Assembly (NCBI GenBank): GCA_041397765.1
Contig: JAWKWA010000004.1
Coordinates: 185,508-249,507 of the forward strand
Reading direction: 5' to 3'
Length of the DNA stretch: 64,000 nucleotides
DNA from: JAWKWA01 sp041397765
GTDB lineage: Bacteria; Pseudomonadota; Alphaproteobacteria; Rhizobiales; Hyphomicrobiaceae
Shown here piece by piece: positions 18,224 through 30,200 of the stretch (its first letter is position 1; every line of letters starts with the position of its first letter). Both the position numbers and the translations under genes were made by a program. The notes beneath the pieces were generated by a model that had not been told where the DNA came from, ran no database searches, and saw only the letters and a list, made by a program, of their open reading frames with translations.

Positions 18224-21200
18224 TCAGGCGACGAGGTTGCCTTGCGCCTTCAGGACATTGAGGTCGAGACCGGTGACGCCCTCGATGGTGACGACATCGG
18301 GACTGCCGGCGAAATTGCCGGTTCCGCCCGCGTCGATCTTGACCGAGGTGTCGGCGCCGTTGTCGCTGACCTGCACGAAGTCGGCGATGTCGCTGACGCC
18401 CTCGACATAGCCCGGCAGCAGCTCGCTGAGATCGATCACGTCGCCGCTCGCCGTCGCGTCGAAGCCGCCGACGATGGTGTCGGTGGCCCCGGCATCATCG
18501 CCGGCGTGCCAGACAAAGTGATCGGAGCCGGCGCCGCCGTCGAGGATGTCGCTGCCGGTGCCGCCGGTCAGCGTGTCGTCGCCGTCGCCACCGACGAGAC
18601 GGTCTGTCCCACCGCCGCCGGTCAGCAGATCCGCGCTCTCGAGGCCGAACAGGATGTCGCTGGCACCGCCACCGGTCAGCGCGTCGATGCCTGCCGATCC
18701 CTTCAGGAGATTCGGGATGGTGAGCTGGAACGAATCGGTCGCCGGCGTCGCCAGCACGTCGGTCGCATCGATGGTCACGACCGACATGGCGATCACATGC
18801 GTGCCACCGACGGCATCGGCGCCGATCGTGGCCTTCAGGGCATTCGACTGATCCTCGGTGCCGAGGAAGCGCCAGCTGCCGCTACCCAGATCGGTCACCG
18901 TTCCGCCGCCGTCGGCAAGGATCGAGACACCGCCGGGCACGCCGGAGAAATCGATCTGGACGAGCTCGGGCGGATTCTCGCCGGGCAGGTTGCCACGATG
19001 ATCGTGGGTGCGGATGCTGAGATCGAGCGCGACCTCGAGCGATGTGTCGATGGCGACATTGTCGGCGAGGACCTCGACCTTGTCGGCCTTGGGCGCGACA
19101 TCGACCACGAAACCGACCGAGGATTGCGCCTCGCTGCCGCCGTCGAGCTCGAGCGCGATCGCGGTCATTGTCAGCGCCATGCTACCGGAATAGTTGCGAG
19201 GTGGCGTGAACTCGAGGGTGGCGAGGCTCGCGACCGGAATGGTCCAGCTTCCATCGCCATTGTTCGAGCCGGCGGAGAAGAAGCTGTTGTCCGGCACGCC
19301 CGAGATCTTCACGGAGAGGACCTCGGCACCGTTGTCCGTGACGGTGTCGACGAGGCTCGCCGAAAGGCCGGCGAGTGCGATCGTGTCACCCTCGATGCCG
19401 GCGACCGACGCGGGTGCGGCAACCAGCGGCGCATCGGCCACGGCTGCCACATCGACCGTGAAGCTGCCGGTGCTCATGACGATGCTGTCGCCGTCATTGT
19501 CGTCGAGCGGCTCGACCGAGGCGGCCGCCACCTCGACGGTGACGGTACCATGCCAGTTCGCAGCCGGCACGATCTGAAGCGAGGGCACGTCGGCCGTCGG
19601 CACGCGGAAATAGCCGACGAGATTCGCGCCGGCGATGGATGCGTCCGCGTCCGTGCCGGTCACCACCGCATAGCCACCCGCCAGAGTTGCGCCCGAGGAC
19701 AGCCGGACATAGGTATTGACATCGATCCACTCGCTGCCGTCGATGTCGATCTCGGCGAGCTGGATGCCGAGTGCCGTCGCCGTATCCTCGAGGCCCGCGG
19801 CGGGCGATGCCGTGATCGCGACGCCATCGGCGACCGGATCGACCTCGACCGGAACCGACATGGGCGAGGTCGTCGCCTTGACCAGCGATGCATTGGTGGC
19901 AACGCCCTCGATGGTGATCGTCATCGTGCCGGAGAAATCGGGCGGCGGCGAAATGGTGACGAGACCGAGATTGACGGCCGCGGCGCTCGCGACCCAGCGG
20001 CCGGTCTCGGGATTGAAACGCGCACCCGTAACCTCGGCGCCGGGGGGAAGATCGGAGATCATGATGGCGACCGAGGGGGCGGTCGTGTCGCCGGGCGCGG
20101 GCGCGACGATGACGCTCAGATCGAAAGAGCCGTCCTCATTGCAGGCATTGGCGCCGACGATGACGGATGGCGGCAGCGGCGGCGTGCCACCGCCTCCCGG
20201 CGTCGAGCTGACGATCACATCGAAATTCGCCGAAGCCGAGGCCGTGTCGCCGTCATTCTCGACGGCGATGGTCGTCAGCTTCAGATTGGCGGTGCCGGAC
20301 GCGCCTGATGGCGTCTTGACGTGGAGACCGACGAGCTCGGCCGGCGTCAGGATCCAGGTACCGTCGCCATTGTCGAGACCGACGATGTGGCCGGCGCCGT
20401 CGGTGAAGCCGAGCGGTGGCGCGGTGCCGGGATTCAGCACCGACACGACATAGTAGACGTCCTCGGAAACCACGCGGCCGAGCGAGACGTCGGTATCGGT
20501 GGAGATACCGCCGAGGGTCAGCGCCAATTCGGTGCCAGAACTTCCCGAAGCCGAGCTTGCGAAGGCCGTCGGCGTGTCGGCCGTGCCGACGAGATCGATT
20601 GCAAGGTTTCCGGTCTCGACCTTGTCGACGCTGACAGTGCCGCCGCCGATCGTGGCGCTGTCGCGCACGACCGCCGCAACGGGAATGGAGAAATCGATGT
20701 TGGAATCGAGGAACAGATCGCCCGACAGCGCGACACCGGCAAGATCGGCGGCCGCCACGGTGATCGTGCCGGCGCCGGCATCGTATGTGAAGACGCCGGT
20801 GATGTGACCGGCGACCAATTCGTCCAGTCCGGCGCCGACACCTTCAAGGCTCTCGAGGCGGACGGCGATCCCGGCATCCGCGATGATGCCGCTCAGATCG
20901 AACGTGTAGCTGACGACCGTCTCCGAGCCGTCGTCGTCGACGAGCACGTGGTTGGCTGCACTGGCGAGGCTGATGCCGCCCGCGGCCTCGAGCGCGCCTT
21001 CGGTGACGGTCTCCCCCATACTCCAGGATGCGAAGCCGTCGACCGTCGCCGCATCGATGACGGGAGTGACCGCGATCGTCACCGGCCAGTCGGCCGATGT
21101 CGCCTGGTCGCCATCCATCTCCTGGGTGACGGCACGCAGCGTCACACCGGCGTAGGGATTCTCGCCGGAGAAATTGTGCACGGCGGGGAGACGCAACGTC

Positions 21201-24200
21201 TCCATGGCCGCGGCCGACACGCTCCAGGCGCCGCCACCCAGATAGATGACGCCGGATGGCACGTCGGAAGCAGGAATGACGCCGGCCGGCAAGCCCCCAA
21301 GGACGAATGACAACCGTTCCGAGCCGTCGGTATCGACAAGCAAATTGTTCATGTCGCCGCCGACGCTCGCCAGCACCGCCGCGCCGATGGCGATGTCCTG
21401 GTCCTCGTCGGAGCCGACGGACACGGTTCGCGTGCCCGGCTGGTCAGCGGCACCGGTGACCGAAACGTGGATGTCGTTGACGAAGGTCGCCGTCGATGAC
21501 GAGGCGCCTGAAGCATCGGTGACGACGGTCGCAACCGTCAGCACGATGTCGCCGCTGAGGGCGGAGGAGTAGTTGGCCGGCGGCAGCACGGCGAGCGCGG
21601 CGACGTCGGCCATCGTCAAAGACCAGACACCGAAGCCGTCGGGCAGGATCTCGGCCCCGCCTTCGCCGAAGATGCGCGTGCCGGGCGGCACGACGCCCGT
21701 GAGCGATATCGCGGCCGTCTCCGAGCCGTCCTTGTCGGCGAGCGTCACGCTCATCGGCACTGGAATGAGCGTGTCCTCGGTGCCGACACCGTTGCCCTTG
21801 ACGGTCGGCGCATCGATGACCGGGGTGACCACGACGTCGATGTGATCGACGACCGTCTCGGTCTTCGACGTTCCATCGGCACCACCGAAAGCGTCGTCGG
21901 CGAGCTCGATGCCGGTCGCGGCCTCCGTCGAGATGACCTCGACGGCGATCCCGTTCGTGCCCGTCAGCGATCCGGACCAGTTGGTGCGTGGCGTGAAAGT
22001 GATGCCGCCGTTGAGGAAGCCGTCGAGCAGGGCCTCGCGGGCCGCGCTGTCGGCACCAGCCGCGGTGACGAGGTAGACGCCATTGCCAAGACTCGAGAAA
22101 GTGACGCCGCCGGGAGCGCCGCCACTCAGGCTGCCGACCGGTCCGAGAGCGTCGGAGGGCACGGTGATGCGGACCGAAAGCGTCTCCGAGCCATCGGCAT
22201 CGGCGCTGTTGCCCGGATCGATGACGAGGGCGAAGCCGGCGGAATCCTCGGCGATCGAGCCGAGCGGATCAACGACCGCGACGGTCGGCGTATCAGCCAC
22301 GGCCTCGATGCGGATCGTGTGGCCGAAGGTCGTGTCCGTGGTGTCCGCCACGCCGCCATTGACGTCGAGCGCGGTCGCGGTGACGGTGACGAGGCCATTC
22401 AGATCGGTATTGGCCGGCCCGATCGTCACGGCGAAACCGGCGAGCGTCGCGCGGATGTCGGCCTCCGCCTGGGCGCGATCGACAATCGACAACAGGGCGA
22501 CGTCGGCGGCGCCGGTAATGATGCTGCTGGTGATGGTGAAGGTCCGCGACGGCCCGTCGAAGGCGACCGCCGCACTGCCGACGGTCGCGCCCGGTGTCAC
22601 CGTATAGGTGAGTGACGCGGTGTCCGCCGGGAAGCTCAGCGCCACCTGGCTCAGCGTCTCCGTCTCGGCATTGTTGCCGGTGCCGGTGCCCGCATCGGTC
22701 ACACGAATTCCGGTCGTCGCGTCTGCGAGATCCGCACCGAAGGCGACGGCGCCGAGGTCCTCCACCCCGTGCGAAGCCGACGGCGTCGACAGCGGGTCGG
22801 CGACGGGATCGAAGGTGAGGGTGAGGGGCGATGCGGCCGTTGTGACCGTGACCGAGCCGCTCGAAGACGTGTCGACGATGACGCCGCGAACCGAGAGCGA
22901 CATGGTTCCGCTGAAATTGGCGGGCGGCACGACATCGAGGGAGGAAAAGGCCGTGGCGGGAATGCGCAGCCAGCCGGCCGTCACCACCGAGCCGATGCTG
23001 CTGCCGGCCGACTGGAAGAGCGTGCCGGCGGGGTAGCTCGAAGTATCGATCTCGATGAACTGCTGCTCCGAGCCGTCCGGATCGGCGGGAATGGTGATCG
23101 AGAACGCGCCGAGCGAGAGGAGCGTGTCCTCGGTGCCGGTTGCGGCGGCCGGCAGGACGAGCGTGCTCGGCGTCTCGGGAACCGGATCGACCGGGATCAC
23201 GAATGTGCGCACGAGCGAGGCGGTCGGTACCGAGATCTCGGTGCCGGCGACACCGGGTCCGGTGCTGTTCGGCTCGCTCGGATTGCTCTCGATCGACGTC
23301 GCGGTGACGCGGATGGTGATGTCCTCGCCATTGTCCGCGCCGGGTCTCACCTGCAGCGAGCCCATGGCCGCCTCGATGTCGGCGGCGGCGCCCGTCAGCG
23401 TGACGCGGCCCGCGACCGATGTGTCGAAGGTGACACCGGCGATGACACCGAACTGCACCTCGGGTGCCGCACCGCTGCCGGGCGTCGAGAACTGCACGAC
23501 GACGCTCGCATAGCTCTCCGAGCCATCCGTGTCGTTGAGACCGACGGTGACCGGATAGGTGATGAAGCCCGAATCCTCGGCAACCGCGGGCTTGGTCGCC
23601 GCGCCAACGGTCAGGGTCGGCGTGTCGGCGACCGCCTGAACGGTCACGTCGTGGGAGAGCGTGAAGGCCGCCGTCGGGCTCGTTGCGCCATTGCTGTCGG
23701 TCGTGCTGCCATTGACGGTCACGGTGAAGTTGACGTCGCTGTCATCCGCCAGCGTCACCGAGAGCGAACCGATCACGGCGAGCACGTCGGCCGAGTTGGC
23801 ACCCGATACGGTCACGGTTCCCGTCGCGAGATCGGTTGACGTCGTGACGCCGCCGATGGTCGTCCCGAATGTCAGTGCCTGCGCATCGAGGGGAAAGCCG
23901 GTCAGCGTCAGCGACAGCGATTGCGAGCCGTCCGCGTCGTCCATGGCAAGGCCGAGCCTCGCGCCGATCGACACGACGAGGTCGGGGTCGCTGGTGCTCG
24001 ATGAGTTGTTGTTCTCCCGAACGATGGTGCTGGCATTGGCGAGCGTCGGCAGATCGGCGAGGGGATTGACCGTCACGTCGATGAAGGTGGTCGCAGTCTC
24101 GGTCTTGGAAGTCCCGTCGGCACCGCCATGGCTCGCGTCGGCGAGCTCGGAGCCGGTCGCCGCCTCGGTGGAGATGGCTTCGACCTTGATGCCCGACGTG

Positions 24201-27200
24201 CCCGTCAGCACGCCCGACCATTCGGCACGAGGACTGAATTTCAGGCCGCCGTTGAGGAAAGCGTCGAGCGCGGCCTCGCTGTCGGCCGGCGTCACAGCCG
24301 ATGCCGTCACGACATAGACGCCGCCGCCGAGGTCGGTGACGACGATCCCGACGGGTGCCGCGCCGACCAGCGTGCCGATCGGGCCGCTGCCATCGGAGGG
24401 CACGGTGATGCGCACGGACAGTGTCTCGGAGCCGTCGTCGTCGGCGCTCCGGTCGGGACGTATGACGATGGATGCCGTGGTGTCCTCGTCGAGAACCAGG
24501 GCGTCGGCGCCGACGGCCGGCGTGTCGGCGACCGCCTGAACCACGATCGGATGCGTGAAGGTGTCGGTCTTGGTCGAGCCGTCGTTGTCCGACGTCACGA
24601 CGGTGAGGCCGAGCGAGAAATTCGTGTCGGAATGAGCGGGCGCCGTGACGGCGAGCGTTGCGAGCGCGGCGCGGATGGCGGCCTCAGTGCCGCCAGACAG
24701 CGTGACGGTCTCGGCGCCCGTCGATACGAAGCTCTGCGGTGCGCCGGCGACATCGGTGTAGGCGATCGTGGCGCCGACGGGGAAGCCGTCGACCACGATG
24801 CTGGTGATCTGCTCGGTGCCGTCCGTGTCGATCTTGGTGATGGTGATGTCGGCGCCGATGATCGCGGCCTCGTCCTCGACGATCGTGGAGGCGGCGGTGG
24901 CGGTGACGCCGTCGGCGACGGCGGTGACGGTGATCGGCACCGCGAAGGTCTTCGAGGTCTCGGCGACCGACACCTGGCCGGCACCCGCCTCGCTCGGCGC
25001 GCTCTCGATGGTGGTGACGGTGACGCTGAGATCGAACTCGGTATCGAGATTCTGGCGCGCGCCGCCCGGCACGAAGACGAGCGTCAGATGCTGCAGCACG
25101 TCGTTGATCGCCGCGTCGGACGGGCCGGTCACGGTGTAGGTGCCGTCCGGATTCGCCGTCAGCGTGCCGGCGCCGAGCGAGGATTCGCTCAACGTAAAGC
25201 CGTCAGGCACGGCGGCAATGGCAACCGATTTGATGGTCTCGCTGCCGTCGGCGCTGTCGGGATGGCCGGCCGAGAGAGAAACGGCGATGTCGGTGTCCTC
25301 CAGACCCGTGCCGCTGCCGCTCAGGGTCGGCGTGTCGGCGACCGCCGCCACCGGTATGACGAAGGTCTGGGTGACCGCCGCCACAGGATCGGCGATCTCG
25401 TCGCCGACCGCGCCCGGTCCGCCGCTGTTCGGCTCGCTCGGATTGCTCTCGACGGCTGTCGCGGTGACGCGGACATTGATGTCGGCGTCATTCTCGGCGC
25501 CCGGACGGACCTGGAGCGACAGCATGGCGGCGTTGACGTCGCTCGCGGAGCCGGTCAGGACCACGCGACCGGCGACCGGCGTCGCGAATGTCACGCCGGC
25601 CGTGGTGGTGAACTGGATCTCCGGCTGGTTGCCGGCGCCGTCGCTCCAGAACTCGACGACCACGCTCGACCAGGTCTCCGAGCCGTCATTGTCGTTGAGC
25701 GCCGTCGTCACCGGATAGGAGACGAAGGGGGAATCCTCCAGGACCGCCGACTTGAGCGCTGCCCCGACATCCAGCGTCGGCGTGTCGACCACGGCCTCGA
25801 CGCGTACGTCGTGACTGATCGTCGTCGTCTGCGCAGCAAGGTCGCCGACCTCGCTGACCGGCGCGTTCTCGTCGGTCGTCGCCGCGACGGTGAGCGTGAA
25901 GTTCTGGTCGCCATCCTCGGTGACGGTCGAACGCACCTGGGCGAGCGCGGCAAGGACGTCGGCAGCGACGGCGCCACCGAGCGTGAACGCTCCCGAGCCG
26001 GCATTGAAACTGGCGCTGACGCCGCCGGGGAGCACGAAGCCCGGCGCCATGAAGGCGGTGACGCCAGCGGGAAAGCCGGTGATGACGATCGTCAGGCTCT
26101 GCGAGCCGTCGAGATCGGTGAGCGAGAAGTCCGCGACGGTGTCGCCGTCGAGCGGGCTCTCCAGAATGTTGGCGCCGAGCGCGAAGGTGCCGTTCTCCTG
26201 AACGACCGAGCCGGAACTGGCGGCAACCACCGGATCGACCACGGGCGTGACGATGACGGTGATCGGAGCCTCGACCATGGCGACATCGTCGGCGGTCGGC
26301 TCGCCCGCCACCGTCGCCTCGGTCGCGGTGGCGATGATCGTCATGTTGTAGGTGCCGTGCGCCTCGGCCGGCGGATGGAACCAGACATTGCCGAGCGCCG
26401 CCGGGGCCACCTCGTAGGTCTTGGTGCCGTCGAGGGCGATGCCGAAGGTGTATTCGGCGCCCAGATCGTCGGTGAGGCGCACGTCGAAATCGACGCCGCT
26501 GATCATGATGCTCAGCGTCTCCGAGCCGTCGGTGTCGCGCAGCACGGCCGAGAGATCGTTCAGATGGACGGCGACGTCCTCGCGCGTCGTCTCGGTATCG
26601 CCCGTGACGATCGGCGCATCGGCGACGGCGTTGACGGTGATGACGTGGGAGCCGGTGGCGGCTACCGAGGAGAGTACGGCGCCGGTGTCGGGATCGACGT
26701 CCTGTCGCGTGACGGCGATCGAGACCGTGACGTCGCTCGCATCGTGATCGGGCGCACCGAAGGTGAAGGTGGCGAGCACCTGGCGGATGGCCGCCTCGAG
26801 AGCGGCGGGGTCCGCCGGCGGGTTACCCGGATCGACGGCGAGGGTGAAGGTGCCGGCGGGGCCAGCCGTCACCAGCACGCCCGTCGTATCGGTCCAGGTG
26901 ACGCTGCCGCCCGCCGGAAAGCCCGACAGCGTGACGGCGCTCACGCCTTCCGAAACGTCGGCGGCATCGAACTCGCCCTTGTCGGCACTGCGCGAAAGCG
27001 CCGTCTCGATGGCGGCTCCGAACACGACCGAACCGGGAATGTTGGTGACGAACGGCGCCGAGCCGTCCGAGAGCACGGGGGCGCGGTCCTCGTCCTCATT
27101 GACGGTGGTCACGCTCGGCGCGAGCACGACCGCATCGAGGGCCGGCGCCACGACGACGTCGACGCTCGCCACGGTCGAGGGGGCCGCTGCCGTGGCGCCG

Positions 27201-30200
27201 CCGCCACCCGACAGATTGGCCTCGATGTTGAAGGCCTCGACGGTCAGCGTGAAGTCGGCGGCGCTCTGTGGCGGCGGCGTCACCGAAAGCTTGCCCTGAA
27301 GGAACGCGATCAGCGCATTGGTCGTCACGAAACTGGCATTCGTCTGGTCGAACAACACGCCGCCAGCGACGGCCGTCGCCGTGACGCCTGCGGGGAGATC
27401 TGCCGGGTTCCAGGAAATCGCGGCACCGGCCGGAAGACCGGTGATCGACACCTTGTCGAGCACTTCCGAGCCGTCCGTGTCGCCGAGCGTGACGGTGATC
27501 GGCAGAGCGAAGGTCGTATCCTCGATGCCGGAGGCGGCGCCGGAGATCGTCGGCTCGTCGCCGGCGGCGTCCGCCGTCACGGTGATGACATGGGTGAGAC
27601 CGGTCGTGGTCACGGGCGCGGACTGCTCGGGCGCACCGAAGCGGTCGACCGTCGTCACGGCGAGCGACAGGGCAATGTCGACGTCGCTGTCGTCGGGCGG
27701 GGTGAGGGTGAGCTTGGCGAGCGCGGCGTCCATGTCGCCCTGGCTGCCGCCGGGAAGAAGCGACAGCGTTACTTCGCCTGCAACCGAGGTATCGACCGCG
27801 ACATTGGGCGTCGCCGTGCCGGTGTCCAGCACCGCCCCGGCCGGGATACCGGTGACGACGATTCCGGTGATGGTCTCGGAGGAGGGACCGGAGGCGAGCG
27901 CCGAATTGTCATCGGTGCGCGTGAGGGTGATGTCGGCGCCGAAATTGACCGAGTGATCCTCGACGACCGTGCTCGCACCCGCGATGGTGACCGCATCGGC
28001 GACCGGATCGACCGTGACCGGCACCGCGAACGACCGGGTATCGCGCTCCGTCGTGATCTGTCCGCCGTCGAGATTGGTCTCGATAGTGGTGACGGCGACC
28101 GAAAGCGTGAAGTCGTCGTCGACATGGGTGCGCACACCGCCCGGCGCCGGCGTCAGGACGAGATTGGCGAGAACATCATTGATGGCGGCGTCGTTGGCGA
28201 CCGGATCGGAGAGATCGGGTCCCGTGACGGTGACCGTGCCGTTGGGGTTGAGCGTGAGCGTCGCTGCCGTCGAGGTGCTGGTGAGGACAAAGCCGGTCGG
28301 AATGCCGCCGATGACGACGGTTTCGATCGCCTCCGACGCGGTCGCCTGCGAAGGATCGGTGTCGGAGCGGGCAACCGAGAAGGCGAGCGGGATCGGCTGA
28401 TCCTCGAGACCGACGATCGGCGAGGGGATGTCGAGCGTCGCAGGGTCGGCAATGGCGGCGACGGCGATGTCGTGGCTTCCCGTCGAGGTGTTGGTCACGC
28501 CGTCGTTGTCGGTGGTCGTGACGGCGATCGAGAGCGTGATGTCGCGATCGCTGTCGGCAGGTGGCGTCAGCGTCAGGTCTGCGAGGGCGGCGAGCAGATC
28601 GGCCTCGGTGCCGCCGACCGTGCGCTCGATGGTGATCACCGGATTGCCGAGGCCATCGGTGGTGATGGTGACGACCGCGCCTGGAACGGCGGGCATCGTG
28701 CCGTCACCGGGATAGCCGATGGCGGCGCCGGTCGGCACGTCGGCGACGACGACCTTGGTAATGGTCTCCGAGCCGTCCGCCACGTCGTCGCGCGTGATGA
28801 CGATGTTGGCGCCGAAATTGACGGTGTGGTCCTCGTCGACCGCGCTCGTTCCGGTGATCGTCGCGGGATCGAAGACGGCCTTGAACACGACGGGAATGGT
28901 GATGACGGTCTCGGCGGTCGGCACGGCGATCTCGCCGGCATCGCCTCCCGATGTCGTCGGATCGGTCTCGCGCGAGACGACGGTGACGGTCAGCGTGAAA
29001 TCGTCGTCGGCATTGGCGGGCGGCACGATGACGAGGGCAGCGAGCGTCGCCTGGATGGCGGCCGTCGTGCCGGTGATCAGATAGCTGCCGTCGGGCTCGG
29101 GCGTCAGGCCCTGGAACGCGAAGCCGGGCGGCAATCCCTCGATCCGGACATGGTCGAGATTCTCGCTGCCGTCGGTGTCGGTCACGTCGACCGCGATGGG
29201 AAGCGGCAGGTTGGTGTCCTCGAGCCCCTCGACCGGCATGACGGCGGGCGACCCGCCGCCGTCGAGAACGACGATCGAGGGCGGATCGGCGACAGCGGCG
29301 ACGGTGATGGTGTGCGCGACGACGAAGGTGCCGGTGACGCCGGCATCGTCGGTCGTGACGGTGATCGATAGCGGGATGTCGGCGTCGCTGTCCTTGGGCG
29401 GCGTCAACTGCAGCTTGGCGAGCGCATCGCGCAGATCGCTCTCGGTGCCGCCCGGCAGCAGGGTGAGCGACACCGTGCCGGCGAGCGCATCGTAGACGAC
29501 ATCGACACCCGGCGTCGGCGTGCCGGTGTCGAGCGTGCCGGTCAGCCCCGAGATCGTGAAGGCGGCGAAGTGCTCCGAGCCGTCCGTCGAATCGGCCTTG
29601 CTCAGCGCCGCCTCGATGGTGGCGCCGAAGGCGGCGGGCGTGTCCTCGTCGGTCGCCGTGATCGAACGCCCGCCACTGCCGGTCGGTCCGGCGCCTTCGT
29701 TCGGCGACAGCGTGACCTCGTCGGGCACCGGCGCGATGACGATCGAGAACGGCGTCGCCCGCTCGGCCTCGTCGCCGTTGGAGCGCTCGGTCGCGACCGC
29801 GACGAGGCGGAGGGGAATCGTGCCGTGCAGATCGGTCGGGGGAACGAAGACCGGGCCGCGCTCGAGCTCGCCACGCGTGAACACCCAGACGCCGCCGCCG
29901 AGATCGGTACCGACGGGCACGCCAACGCCGTTGGTGAAGCTCGCGCCGGGCGGCACCTTCTCGATGCGGTAGGTCAGCACCTCCGAGCCGTCGCGGTCGA
30001 CGAGCGCGCCGCCGAGCCCGTCGAGCCTGACGGGCGTGTCCTCGTCGGTCGTGTAGGGCGTCGCAGGCGCGGTGACGTCGGGACGATCGGCGACCGCCTC
30101 GATCTCGATGGTTGCGGTCGAATGATACCGCTCGCCGGTGACGGGATCCTTGTAGGAGTAGGTGACGACGACGGTGCCGGAGAAATGCTCGGGTGGCGTA

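Noticed and set aside
17063..29371. Very long plus-strand open frames (over 1000 and 1700 residues) opposite the adhesin and TolC genes
   Set aside because: They are antisense shadows of a high-GC, repetitive coding strand; composition is Arg/Ala/Gly/Asp-rich without domains, and the minus-strand proteins are unmistakable.
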